Source: Natrarchaeobaculum aegyptiacum
GTDB taxonomy: Archaea > Halobacteriota > Halobacteria > Halobacteriales > Natrialbaceae
Direction of reading: 5' to 3'
NCBI RefSeq assembly: GCF_002156705.1
Contig: NZ_CP019893.1
Location: 186,001-250,000, forward strand
DNA: 64,000 nucleotides
Part shown: positions 43,081 to 52,121 of the stretch, in pieces
Layout: the number at the start of each line of letters is the position of its first letter
How positions within the stretch are numbered: the first letter of the stretch is position 1
Notes under the pieces: generated by a model
Database searches by the model: none
Told to the model about the DNA's origin: nothing
The model's input: only the letters and a program-made list of their open reading frames with translations
Made by a program: the position numbers and the translations under genes

Positions 43081-44583
43081 ATGGCGAACGACGTTCCCGA
43101 GCACGAGCCCTATTCTTCGAAACTCGAGGTACCGGAAGCGCTGACCTTCGACGACGTCCTCCTGCGCCCCAAGGAGAGTCGCGTCGAGCCCGACGAGGCC
43201 GATCTCACCTCGAACGTCTCGAAATCCGTCGAGGTGTCGGTCCCGATCCTCTCGGCGGCGATGGACACCGTCACCGAGAGCGACATGGCGATCGCGATGG
43301 CACGCCACGGCGGGCTGGGGGTCCTCCACCGCAACATGACCATCGACCAGATGGTCGAGGAGATCGACCGCGTCAAGAGCGCCGACGAACTCATCATCCC
43401 CCACGAGGCGGTCGTCACCGCCGACCCCGAGATGACCGTCCGCGAGGTCGACGAGGTCATGGCCCGCGAGGGCGTCGGCGGCGCTCCCGTCGTCAACACC
43501 AACGGCGAGGTACTGGGGATCATTTCGAGTACGGACATCCGGCCCCACCTCGAGGTCAACGAGGACGACCAGGTCACGGAGGCCATGACCGACGAGGTCG
43601 TCACCGCCGACGAGGACGTCGAGGCTCGGGAGGCCTTCGAACTGATGTACGAGCACAAGATCGAGCGCGTCCCCGTGGTCGACGACGAGAATCTACTCGT
43701 CGGGCTGGTGACGATGCAGGGAATCCTCCAGCGCCGAGAGTACGGCGAGGCCGTCCGGGACGAGGAGGGTCGGCTCCGGCTCGGCGTCGCGGTCAGTCCG
43801 TTCGAGATGGATCGTGCCGAGGCAGCCGACGAGGCCGGTGCCGACATTCTGTTCATCGACACTGCTCACGCGCACAACCGGAACGTCATCGACGGCGCGA
43901 AAGAGATCGAATCCGCAGTCGAGGCCGACGTCGTGGTTGGCAACGTCGGCACCCGGGAAGCAGCCGCGGAACTCGTCGACTTCGCAGACGGCATCAAAGT
44001 GGGCATCGGCCCCGGTTCGATCTGTACCACGCGCGTCGTCTCGGGGGCGGGCATGCCCCAGATCACGGCCGTCTCACAGGTCGCAGACGTCGCGAGCGAG
44101 CACGGCGTTCCCGTGATCGCCGACGGCGGCATCCGCTACTCCGGCGACGCGATCAAGGCCGTCGCCGCCGGCGCTGACGCGGTCATGCTCGGCTCCTATT
44201 TCGCCGGCACCGAGGAAGCGCCCGGCCGCGTCGTCACGATGAACGGCAAGAAGTACAAGCAGTACCGCGGGATGGGCAGCGTCGGCGCGATGAAATCCGG
44301 TGACAGCGACCGGTACCTCAAGGAAGAGCCCGAGGAAGACGACGAGTACGTCCCCGAGGGCGTCGAGGCCGCCACGCCCTACAAAGGTCCGCTCAAGTCC
44401 GAACTTCACCAGCTCGCCGGCGGGATGCAGTCCGGCATGGGGTACGTCGGCGCGGCGACCATCCCCGAGTTCAAAGAGCGAAGCGAGTTCGTCCGGATCT
44501 CACCTGCGGGTCAGGCCGAAAGCCACGCCCACGACGTCGTCATCACCGACGAGGCACCGAACTACTCGCCGAACGACAGCTGA
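43081..44583 (+). CDS. guaB: IMP dehydrogenase
   Basis: GuaB converts IMP to XMP in guanine nucleotide synthesis. The 500-residue protein has the barrel start [20 protein letters not shown], two CBS domains at about residues 95-215, the cofactor loop, the catalytic loop [20 protein letters not shown] with the active-site Cys, [20 protein letters not shown] and the flap region [18 protein letters not shown]. The length is normal for the full enzyme with CBS domains. A single-gene transcript is likely. Confidence 0.98.
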   Translation: MANDVPEHEPYSSKLEVPEALTFDDVLLRPKESRVEPDEADLTSNVSKSVEVSVPILSAAMDTVTESDMAIAMARHGGLGVLHRNMTIDQMVEEIDRVKSADELIIPHEAVVTADPEMTVREVDEVMAREGVGGAPVVNTNGEVLGIISSTDIRPHLEVNEDDQVTEAMTDEVVTADEDVEAREAFELMYEHKIERVPVVDDENLLVGLVTMQGILQRREYGEAVRDEEGRLRLGVAVSPFEMDRAEAADEAGADILFIDTAHAHNRNVIDGAKEIESAVEADVVVGNVGTREAAAELVDFADGIKVGIGPGSICTTRVVSGAGMPQITAVSQVADVASEHGVPVIADGGIRYSGDAIKAVAAGADAVMLGSYFAGTEEAPGRVVTMNGKKYKQYRGMGSVGAMKSGDSDRYLKEEPEEDDEYVPEGVEAATPYKGPLKSELHQLAGGMQSGMGYVGAATIPEFKERSEFVRISPAGQAESHAHDVVITDEAPNYSPNDS

Positions 44584-44626
44584 TCGGTCACTCACTGACG
44601 GGCTGTGGCGGAGAACCCACGCCGAA

Positions 44627-45112
44627 TTACCCCGTCGTTATCGCCGTCTCACACTCGAGGCAGTACATCTTGAACTCCGCGTCCTCGGTCAACTCGAGGC
44701 CGTGGCCCTGTTCTTGCTCACACGCTCGACAGTAGACGATCGACTCGATCTGGTCCCAGTCGTGTTTCGACGCGGGGGCACCGAACGCGAAGCCGACGAC
44801 CATCTCGTCTGCATCCTCGGCGTTGTAGCCCTGCTGGAACTCACCCGGTTCGAACCGGATCACCTCGCCGGCGTCGACGACGACTTCGCCGTCTTCTGTA
44901 TCAAAATTCGCCGTTCCTGACTGGACGTAGAAGACCTCTTCCTGGTCGTGGTGGGTGTGAAAACCACCCGAGAACGATTCGCCGGGCTCGAGTTCGAAGT
45001 AGTTCATCGCGAAGTCTGAAAACCCGAGGGCGTCGGAGATCGGTCGCCTGACCGAGTGCACTTCCAACGGACTGGGCTGGTTCGGAACGTCGTCGATGGC
45101 ACGTTTGTCCAT
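44627..45112 (-). CDS. Cupin domain fused to a zinc ribbon
   Basis: The 161-residue product has a cupin beta barrel (about residues 35-115) with the metal-binding motif GGFHTHHDQEEVFYV and a later GEVIRFEPGEFQQGYN. After it comes a tail with C128/C131 (VYCRACEQEQ) and C151/C154 (MYCLECETA), a separate zinc-binding site. The metal and ligand are unknown. The start at 45112 was chosen because upstream in-frame residues look non-coding. Confidence 0.88.
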   Translation of the reverse strand: MDKRAIDDVPNQPSPLEVHSVRRPISDALGFSDFAMNYFELEPGESFSGGFHTHHDQEEVFYVQSGTANFDTEDGEVVVDAGEVIRFEPGEFQQGYNAEDADEMVVGFAFGAPASKHDWDQIESIVYCRACEQEQGHGLELTEDAEFKMYCLECETAITTG

Positions 45113-45248
45113 ACCACGGCATCTTCGTCGAACGCAAAAATACCAGTGATTGCGGCAGTCGGTCACGAGTGCAGATGCGAGCAATCGACGCGTCAGGGCG
45201 CAGTCTGGAACGCAATGCCTACGTGCGTCCGGTGCCGACGCCTCGAGT

Positions 45249-45821
45249 GTGAACCGTCGCAGGGTACTCCAGGTCGGAGCTGCACTCGGGAGCGTGGGGT
45301 TCGCGGGTTGCGTCGACGGCGTCGCGGAACACTTCACGGGCGGCATCCAGGGCGTCATCCCGATGGAGATCCACAGCGAGGCCGAGGAACCGCGAAACCT
45401 CCACTTCGAGGCCCACGACCGCGAGACCGACCAGCAGATCTACGAGGAAGGGATCACCGTCGGCGCTGGCGAGAGCGTCTACCCCTCCCACCTTCGCGGC
45501 ACCGATCAGTTCCTCCGGGTCGCCGAGATCGACACCGACGAGGGGACCGAACTCGACGCCCAGCAGGCCGCGATCTCCGAGGACACGAGGCTCGTCTTGA
45601 TCCGCGTGTACGACGAGGAAATCGAGATCGAACTCCAGACGGCCGGAGACGACCAGGAGACCGTCGAGGACCAGGACGCCTCCCAACGAGAAACGATCGA
45701 CGACCCGGAGGATGCGACGGAATTCGACGACGACGATCTCGAGGGAACGAACGACACCGCCGACGGGTCCAACGAGGAGACCGACGTCGACGAAGGCGAC
45801 GCGGACGCGCTCGAGTCCTGA
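45249..45821 (+). CDS. Tat-exported lipoprotein of unknown function
   Basis: The 190-residue product has a Tat-type signal with arginines at residues 3-5 (MNRRRVLQVGAALGSVGFAG) and lipobox cysteine 21. A small beta domain of about 90 residues follows (MEIHSEAEEPRNLHFEAHDR, and IRVYDEEIEIELQTAG). The last 70 residues are an Asp/Glu-rich disordered stalk. It starts with GTG at 45249. The role is unknown; it is divergent from the cupin gene. Confidence 0.82.
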   Translation: MNRRRVLQVGAALGSVGFAGCVDGVAEHFTGGIQGVIPMEIHSEAEEPRNLHFEAHDRETDQQIYEEGITVGAGESVYPSHLRGTDQFLRVAEIDTDEGTELDAQQAAISEDTRLVLIRVYDEEIEIELQTAGDDQETVEDQDASQRETIDDPEDATEFDDDDLEGTNDTADGSNEETDVDEGDADALES

Positions 45822-46396
45822 CCCGTTCTCGAGGGGCCGTTCACTCCGTGAAGTACCTCGAGGACAAGCCCCGGGGCTTCACCGTTTTGTCCATTCCGAC
45901 CAGAAACGGACGGATGGACGCAGGCGAATGTAATTCTCCTCGACCTTCCCGAAAAGGGTCGGCTGGAATTACCACCCGAACACCCGTTGTGTCCGTGAGG
46001 GTCGGTCGCTCCACTACGACCCGACAACACCCATCTCACCACGCCAGGAGCGCGGGTTTTGAGAGGTGTCGCATTCCTCGCAACTGCGCGCAGTTGCTTC
46101 GGATTGCGGTCTGTAACCCACGTCGCAACTGTACTCGTCAATACGGTGGAACTAGGAGTGAAGCTTATGCGATTCACCCTCGGGGGCAAGTGGTTCGAAA
46201 GCCGGAGGCCTTTCGTCATCACGAAAATCGGAGATTTTCGGCCGACCCCCGAGGCACTCTCGCTGTATCTCTGTAGATTCGACGGGACTCTCCTGTACCG
46301 TTGCCTGATGGAACGACCGCGCACTGTCAGTGCTGAGAATGAATTACGGTCAGCCTCCGCCAGACTTCACCAGAACAGACGAGCCATACCCTCGAG
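45822..46396. other. 575-bp region without a convincing gene, with inverted repeats
   Basis: No frame here has haloarchaeal protein composition. A perfect 18-bp palindrome lies at 46080-46097, and a stem AAAATC/GATTTT lies at about 46223-46237. The content is lower in GC and CTCGAG than the flanks. It could be a decayed gene or insertion remnant, or a large regulatory spacer between two convergent genes. Confidence 0.5.
46080..46097. promoter_or_regulatory. 18-bp perfect palindrome
   Basis: GCAACTGCGCGCAGTTGC is fully self-complementary. The place, far from any start codon and between convergent genes, does not suit an operator for the known genes. It may form a cruciform, mark a lost gene's operator, or be a fragment of a repeat family. 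Confidence 0.5.
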
Positions 46397-48163
46397 TCAG
46401 GGATAGGGGTGATACGACCGTTCGAGTCGCGGCTCGAACCCGAGGTCGTCGGGAACGGACTCTGCGCGCTCGCCGAAGTACGGCTCCTGTGTGAACAGCG
46501 GCTGGGCACCGGGAACGACGACTCTGACGACCTCGAATCCGAGTGCCTCGACGTCGCGGGTCGTCACCCGGGCTGCGTAGGGCTCGAGGCCAGCGTCGAC
46601 GACCCGGTCGACGACCGACTCGAGCGCCTCACGACCCGTAGGGACCGGATCCGGGCCGACGCTCGAGGCAGGGACGGTCGTCTCGACGTCGAGGAACTCG
46701 CGTGCGGCCGCGGGGAACCTCGCGTACTCGCCGATCTCGCCGGAGGACGCCGCGGCCTCCTCGGGGCCGAGATTTCGCAGTTCCATCCAGTTCTGGATCG
46801 CCTCCTCGAGCGCGCCGACGGCGGCATCGGTGGCGTCCAGGTCGGCCGCCGACCCGACGGCGAACGCGGGCCAGGAATCGTCTTCGGGGTCGATGTCCCC
46901 GAATTCGTCCGGATCACGGTGGACTGCAACGGCGACGACCGGCACGTCGACGTCCTGCGTAACTAGCAGCGGCGTCACCGCGAGCCCCTCGCTGCCGGCG
47001 CGGCGCTCGAGCGTCTCGAACCGGTCGTCCTCGACGGCGAGTCCGAGGGGATCGAACGTCGAGTACCAGGCGAGCATCGTCGCGTCGCGTTCGATCACCT
47101 CTGTCAGCCCGGAGAGGAGGGCGTCGACGCTCGAGGAGCCGAGCCCGAGGCCAGTCGTTATCGCGGGGACGAGTGACTCGCCCGGCTGGGGAAAGTGCAC
47201 TGCGGCAGCCGGAAGGTGTGCCTGCTCGTTCGTGGCGAGGTGCTCGCCCTCGACCCACCGATGTTTGGCCGCCGGATCGTACTCGGGCGCGTCCTCCGGT
47301 CGGACGAGAGCACTGGGTGAGACGACCCGTTCGGGTCCGAGGGCGTCCTCGCTCGCGCGCACGAAGTCCTCCTCGCGGTAGACGCCGGCGCAGTAGCGCT
47401 CGAGGCCTTCGCCGACGGCTTTCATCAGCGCGGCGTTCCAGTCGTCGGCGACGCCAGCGGCCTGCCTGGGTGCGCTCGCGTCGCTGAATCGGCCGGTCTC
47501 TGCGATCGTCGCGAGGTAGTACGGTGCCGGGAACGATTCGACCTCACCGATGCTCTCGACGGGCCCCACTCGCTCGTCGATCGCTGCGTCGACGCGTTCG
47601 ACCGCAGCCTCGAGTGTGAAGCTGTCGTCCTCGCGGACTATGGTCCGGTCCCGACCACCCTCAGCACAGTCACAGCCGGGGACTGGAAGGAGTCGCCGCC
47701 GACGGTGGGGGAGTTCGACGACCTGGCCGAGTATCGTCCGATCGTCCCCCGAGAGCACGCGGACGCACTCTCGGCCGGCGAGCGCGCCGGCCAGTCGCGC
47801 CGTCGCCCGTTCGGCCGAGGGTGTGTCACCGACCTGTGGCTCACTGGCGTGCGATCTGACGCGAGAGCGGAGACACGCGAAACAGCCCGTCTTCGGGGCG
47901 AATCCCGAAATCGCGGCGTCGACCGACTCGAGCGGGTAGCCGCCGACGCCGCCGACCTCCACCGCGATCCACGGTGTGGCACCTGCTCGAGCGGCCGCGT
48001 TCGCACGATCGAACGTCTGCGAGCCAGCGACGTCGGCGACGACGGCGAACCGGGCGTCCTCGATCTCCGTCGGTTCGGTACCGACGACTGACACGTCGAC
48101 GTCATCCAGCGCGGCGACGACGGCCGCACGAACCGGGTCGTCGCCGACGACGTGAACCTGCAT
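46397..48163 (-). CDS. E1-like/YcaO fusion protein (azoline cyclodehydratase type)
   Basis: The 588-residue protein joins an N-terminal ThiF/E1-like part to a C-terminal YcaO domain. The first part has C94 and C97 (KTGCFACLRS) plus C164 and C166 (VPGCDCAEGG), a zinc site as in TOMM cyclodehydratase C proteins. The YcaO part has KAVGEGLERY and LTEVIERDATMLAWYSTFDP, which bind Mg-ATP, and ends YHPYP, a proline-rich terminus typical of azoline-forming YcaO proteins. This arrangement would activate a peptide for Cys/Ser/Thr cyclisation. No precursor, dehydrogenase or exporter gene is adjacent, so its substrate is unknown. Confidence 0.88.
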   Translation of the reverse strand: MQVHVVGDDPVRAAVVAALDDVDVSVVGTEPTEIEDARFAVVADVAGSQTFDRANAAARAGATPWIAVEVGGVGGYPLESVDAAISGFAPKTGCFACLRSRVRSHASEPQVGDTPSAERATARLAGALAGRECVRVLSGDDRTILGQVVELPHRRRRLLPVPGCDCAEGGRDRTIVREDDSFTLEAAVERVDAAIDERVGPVESIGEVESFPAPYYLATIAETGRFSDASAPRQAAGVADDWNAALMKAVGEGLERYCAGVYREEDFVRASEDALGPERVVSPSALVRPEDAPEYDPAAKHRWVEGEHLATNEQAHLPAAAVHFPQPGESLVPAITTGLGLGSSSVDALLSGLTEVIERDATMLAWYSTFDPLGLAVEDDRFETLERRAGSEGLAVTPLLVTQDVDVPVVAVAVHRDPDEFGDIDPEDDSWPAFAVGSAADLDATDAAVGALEEAIQNWMELRNLGPEEAAASSGEIGEYARFPAAAREFLDVETTVPASSVGPDPVPTGREALESVVDRVVDAGLEPYAARVTTRDVEALGFEVVRVVVPGAQPLFTQEPYFGERAESVPDDLGFEPRLERSYHPYP

Positions 48164-48232
48164 GCCCGTACGCTCACGCGGGACCGCTAAAAAGCTCCTG
48201 ACGTCACCCGTCGTCTCAGTCCCCAGCGTCGG

Positions 48233-49459
48233 CTAGTCGTCGTCCGATCCACCGTCTTCTCGCGTCTCCTGCCCGCCGTCCTCTCGAGCCTCCTGTCTGG
48301 ACTCCGAGACGTCGACGACGTCACCCGTCTCCGGCGAGACGTCCTCGCCTTCCTTGATCGCCTGGGCCTCTCGTTCCATCGCCTCGACGTCCATCTCGGT
48401 CTCTTCGATCTCGCCGATGATCTCCGCGATGTCGTCCAGCCCGATCAGCTCGCGCGTCTCTTCGTCGAACTCGAGGCTCTCGAGTTCCGCGCCGTCTTCG
48501 CTGACGTCGCTGCCCGAGAGATGCTTGCCGTAGCGACCGACCATCGAGGTGAGTTCCTGCGGGAGGACGAAGGTGGTCGACTCGCTCTGGCCGATCTCTT
48601 CGAGTGTCTGCATGCCCTTGTCGATGACCGCGCGTTCGCCCATCGACTCGGCAGCCCGTGCCCGGAGGACGGTCGAGATGGCGTCACCCTGGGACTCGAG
48701 AATCTCACTCTGTTTTTCACCCTGTGCGCGGATGATGTTCGACTGCTTCTCACCCTCGGCGCGTTCGACGGCACTGCGGCGTTCACCCTGTGCCTCGAGG
48801 ATCATGGCGCGGCGTTTTCGCTCGGCGGAGGTCTGTTGCTCCATCGCACCCTTGACGTCCCGCGATGGGGTGACCTCGCGGACCTCGACGCTTTCGACAC
48901 GGATCCCCCACTCGTCGGTCGGCCGATCGAGTTCCTCCCGGATGCGGGCGTTGATCTTCTCGCGCCGGCTCAGGGTATCGTCCAGTTCCATGTCACCAAG
49001 CACCGCCCGCAGGGTGGTCTGGGCGAGGTTCGACACCGCCCGCTCGTAGTCGTCGACCTCGAGGAAGGCTCGCTTGGCGTCCATCACGCGGATGTAGACG
49101 ACGGCGTCGGCCGTCACCGGCGAGTTGTCGCGCGTGATCGCCTCCTGACTCGGCACGTCGATCGTCTGCGTTCGCATGTCGAACGTGTGGACCCGCGAGA
49201 CGAACGGCGGGACGATGTTGAGTCCCGGCTGGAGCAGTTTGCGGTACTCACCGAAGACGGTCAGTGCACCCCGGTTGTACGCGTCGACGATTTCGACCAT
49301 CGACCAGACGGTCGCCACCACGAGCACGAGCACGAGCGCGCCGATCACCAGTAGCGGGTCCTCGAGTCCAACCTGCAGCGGCTGGAACGACTGCGGCGGA
49401 CCGATCGCCTGCTCGAAGAGTGGTGACAGGTCACCGAGGGCGAAGGTGTGAGTGTCCAT
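48233..49459 (-). CDS. SPFH/band 7 (stomatin-like) membrane protein
   Basis: The 408-residue protein has one N-terminal membrane helix (DPLLVIGALVLVLVVATVWS), then the SPFH domain (AYNRGALTVFGEYRKLLQPG, VDVPSQEAITRDNSPVTADA) and a long coiled coil with repeated GEKQS units (ERAEGEKQSNIIRAQGEKQS). The C-terminal 100 residues are acidic and disordered. It likely forms oligomers at the membrane, as stomatins do. Usually an NfeD partner is encoded nearby; none is seen here. Confidence 0.93.
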   Translation of the reverse strand: MDTHTFALGDLSPLFEQAIGPPQSFQPLQVGLEDPLLVIGALVLVLVVATVWSMVEIVDAYNRGALTVFGEYRKLLQPGLNIVPPFVSRVHTFDMRTQTIDVPSQEAITRDNSPVTADAVVYIRVMDAKRAFLEVDDYERAVSNLAQTTLRAVLGDMELDDTLSRREKINARIREELDRPTDEWGIRVESVEVREVTPSRDVKGAMEQQTSAERKRRAMILEAQGERRSAVERAEGEKQSNIIRAQGEKQSEILESQGDAISTVLRARAAESMGERAVIDKGMQTLEEIGQSESTTFVLPQELTSMVGRYGKHLSGSDVSEDGAELESLEFDEETRELIGLDDIAEIIGEIEETEMDVEAMEREAQAIKEGEDVSPETGDVVDVSESRQEAREDGGQETREDGGSDDD

Positions 49460-49602
49460 CACTGACACAATGGCGTCGGAGCGAATAACTCTTGGGCCGA
49501 ACTGCGGGGGGACGTCGGGTGAAACGAGCGATTACTGGCTGGATCGCACCCGAACGTCCCGGGTGCGACCCGCGGTGGCACGACCGGGCGAACGGGACCG
49601 GG

Positions 49603-49788
49603 TCAGAACCGGTGGACGTCGACGTCCTCGTCGTCTGCGGGTCGGGTCGGGTCGGCCCGCGCGACGCAATCGGCGCACAGTCCGCGCTCCCGTTCGAAGT
49701 GCATCTCGCAGGCGAGCGTCCCGCACGCGTCACATCGGTACTCGGCGGGACGGGCCTCACAGATCTGGCAGAGACCGCTGACGCTCAT
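49603..49788 (-). CDS. 61-residue double zinc-finger protein
   Basis: Eight potential ligands (C7, C10, C19, C22, C27, H30, C38, C41) in SGLCQICEARPAEYRCDACG and TLACEMHFERERGLCADC fit a two-zinc cross-brace, similar to HIT or B-box fingers. The 20-residue tail is acidic. The ATG at 49788 is clear. This class of small protein is common in haloarchaea without assigned function. Confidence 0.78.
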   Translation of the reverse strand: MSVSGLCQICEARPAEYRCDACGTLACEMHFERERGLCADCVARADPTRPADDEDVDVHRF

Positions 49789-49931
49789 ACCACCCGTTCG
49801 GTCTGGAGTCCCTTGAACCCGGCCCCAGCGACCACGGTGGCGAACCGGGCCGACCGGGATAGATGGTGGATCATGAGACGTGTTATCTTCCGACGAGAAG
49901 GCTTTTGACGTGTGAACCGCTATCGAGCCGT

Positions 49932-51575
49932 ATGAGCCGTGACCGGGCCCTCCTCGAGCGGGCCCTGGAACGTGGCGAACAGGACGGAGGCAACGTCGAG
50001 TTCAAGGAACGACTCTCACGGGACGTCCACCTCGAGGGTGGCCGACGCGAGAGCCTGGCGGCCCAGCTCAGACACCGACTGCTCTCCGGCGACGGCGAAG
50101 CGACCTACGTCGTCGGCGTCACCGACGATGGCGGACTCGCCGGCATCGATCCCGACACCTTCTCCGAGACGATGGACGTGCTCTCTCTGCTCGCCGAGGA
50201 AGCCGACGCTCACATCGAGGACGTCCAGACGTGGGGCGTCGACGGCGATGAGGGGACCTCGAGCCAGCCCACGCCGCGATCCCGTGGTGGCCTCGTCGGG
50301 GTCGCGCTCGTTCAGGACGGCGGCGTCCTCGAGACGGACGACGAGCACGTCGTCGTCGGGACGGCCGGCCACGTCGACCACGGCAAGAGCACGCTTGTCG
50401 GCTCGCTCGTCACCGGCAAGCCAGACGACGGCGACGGCGCGACCCGCGCGTACCTCGACGTCCAGCCCCACGAGGTCGAACGGGGGCTCTCGGCGGACCT
50501 CTCCTACGCGGTCTACGGCTTCGACGACGAGGGGCCGGTCCACGTCCGGAACCCGAACCGCAAGGCAGACCGCGCCGAGGTCGTCGAGGAGGCCGACCGG
50601 CTCGTTTCGTTCGTCGACACCGTCGGTCACGAGCCGTGGCTTCGCACCACCATTCGGGGACTCGTCGGCCAGAAACTCGACTACGGACTGCTCGTCGTCG
50701 CAGCCGACGACGGCCCGACCCGCACCACCCGCGAACACCTCGGCGTCCTGCTCGCCACCGAACTCCCGACCATCGTCGCCATCACCAAGGTCGACGCCGT
50801 CGACGACGAGCGCGTCGAGGAAGTCGAACGCGAGGTCGAACGACTCCTGCGCGACGTCGAAAAGTCTCCGCTCCGGGTCGCCCGCCACGGCGTCGACGCC
50901 GCCGTCGAGGAAATCGGCGATCGAGTCGTCCCCATCGTCGAGACCAGCGCGATCACGATGGACGGCCTCGAGACCCTGGACGAACTGTTCGACCGCCTTC
51001 CCAAGACCGCTCAGGATGCCGGCGAGTTCCGGATGTACGTCGATCGCAGCTACTCGGTGACCGGCGTCGGCGCGGTCGCCTCCGGCACCGTGATGGCCGG
51101 CGAGGTCGAGGCCGGCGACGAACTCTTACTCGGCCCGATGCCTGACGGCCGATTTCAGGAAGTCGAGGTCCGCTCGATCGAGATGCACTACCACCGCGTC
51201 GACCGGGCGCGAGCCGGGCGCATCGTCGGCATCGCGCTCAAGGGCGTCAAGGAGAGCGCGATCGAACGCGGCATGGTCCTCCTGCCGCGAGACGCGGACC
51301 CGACACCTGTCCGGGAGTTCGAGGCTGAAGTGATGGTGCTCAACCACCCGACGCGTATCGGCGACGGCTACGAACCCGTCGTCCACCTCGAGACGATCGG
51401 CGAGGCCGCGGCCTTCTATCCAGAGGACGGCCGTCTGCTGCCGGGCGACACCGGCGAGGCGACCGTCCGGTTCAAGTTCCGCCCGTATCTCGTCGAGGAA
51501 GGCCAGAAGTTCGTCTTCCGCGAGGGCCGGAGCAAGGGCGTCGGGACGGTGACGGACGTGACGCCGATTGACTGA
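49932..51575 (+). CDS. GTPBP1-type translational GTPase
   Basis: The 547-residue protein has an N-terminal domain of about 135 residues, then a GTPase domain with G1 GHVDHGKST (146-154), G3 DTVGHE and G4 TKVD, followed by EF-Tu-like beta domains (TGVGAVASGTVMAGEVEAGD). It matches the GTPBP1/GTPBP2 group of EF1A-like proteins found in archaea. Eukaryotic relatives act in ribosome rescue and mRNA turnover; the archaeal role is not established. Confidence 0.93.
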   Translation: MSRDRALLERALERGEQDGGNVEFKERLSRDVHLEGGRRESLAAQLRHRLLSGDGEATYVVGVTDDGGLAGIDPDTFSETMDVLSLLAEEADAHIEDVQTWGVDGDEGTSSQPTPRSRGGLVGVALVQDGGVLETDDEHVVVGTAGHVDHGKSTLVGSLVTGKPDDGDGATRAYLDVQPHEVERGLSADLSYAVYGFDDEGPVHVRNPNRKADRAEVVEEADRLVSFVDTVGHEPWLRTTIRGLVGQKLDYGLLVVAADDGPTRTTREHLGVLLATELPTIVAITKVDAVDDERVEEVEREVERLLRDVEKSPLRVARHGVDAAVEEIGDRVVPIVETSAITMDGLETLDELFDRLPKTAQDAGEFRMYVDRSYSVTGVGAVASGTVMAGEVEAGDELLLGPMPDGRFQEVEVRSIEMHYHRVDRARAGRIVGIALKGVKESAIERGMVLLPRDADPTPVREFEAEVMVLNHPTRIGDGYEPVVHLETIGEAAAFYPEDGRLLPGDTGEATVRFKFRPYLVEEGQKFVFREGRSKGVGTVTDVTPID

Positions 51576-51603
51576 GACTGGAACCACCTCCTTCGTACGT
51601 GCG

Positions 51604-52095
51604 TCAGGCAACGTCGTATCGGTCCCCGTCACGCTCCACGAGATCGAACAGCACGGCCCACTCGAGGAGCCGAACGAGACGTTCTCCGGACCCGCTTCGA
51701 TCGCTCACGAGCCGATCGTCGACACCGTCTGCGAGTTCACTCGCTGACAGCGGCTTCCCGACCGCCTCGAGTGCGGCGAGCACCGCCTCGACGCCGTAGA
51801 CGCGGTCCACGAACGCACGTCGACATCGCGCGACGTCGGTACCACGGTCGTCGACTCCGTCGCTCGAGCTGGCACCCTCGAGTCGGTAGTACCCCTCCCG
51901 ACCCTCGTCGACGAGTTCGAGCGCACGCAGAAACGTGAGCCACGCCGCGGCCTCCTCTCGCGTCTCGAGGTCCGTTTTTGCAACGAGGTGGGCACAGCAG
52001 TCGTCGACGGCGACCGAACGGGCGGGGACGGTGTGGACGACGCGCTCGAGCCCCTCGAGGGCGTCCGGGGGTTCGGGGACTGGTTTGAATTTCAC
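51604..52095 (-). CDS. Predicted two-domain winged-helix protein
   Basis: The 163-residue product appears to contain two winged-helix-like regions: residues about 30-75 (LVAKTDLETREEAAAWLTFL, GREGYYRLEG) and about 95-163 (VYGVEAVLAALEAVGKPLSA, LLEWAVLFDLVERDGDRYDV). I do not know the family. GTG at 52095 gives the natural start (KFKPVPEPPDALEGL). It is 26 bases downstream of mch in the same direction, so it is likely co-transcribed with it. Confidence 0.75.
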   Translation of the reverse strand: MKFKPVPEPPDALEGLERVVHTVPARSVAVDDCCAHLVAKTDLETREEAAAWLTFLRALELVDEGREGYYRLEGASSSDGVDDRGTDVARCRRAFVDRVYGVEAVLAALEAVGKPLSASELADGVDDRLVSDRSGSGERLVRLLEWAVLFDLVERDGDRYDVA

Positions 52096-52121
52096 GGGTG
52101 GATCGTCGTCACCTCGGTCAG

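Noticed and set aside
45506..46324. A 272-codon leftward frame over the lipoprotein and the following gap
   Set aside because: Ser-rich shadow of an acidic gene and then non-coding DNA; no start signal.
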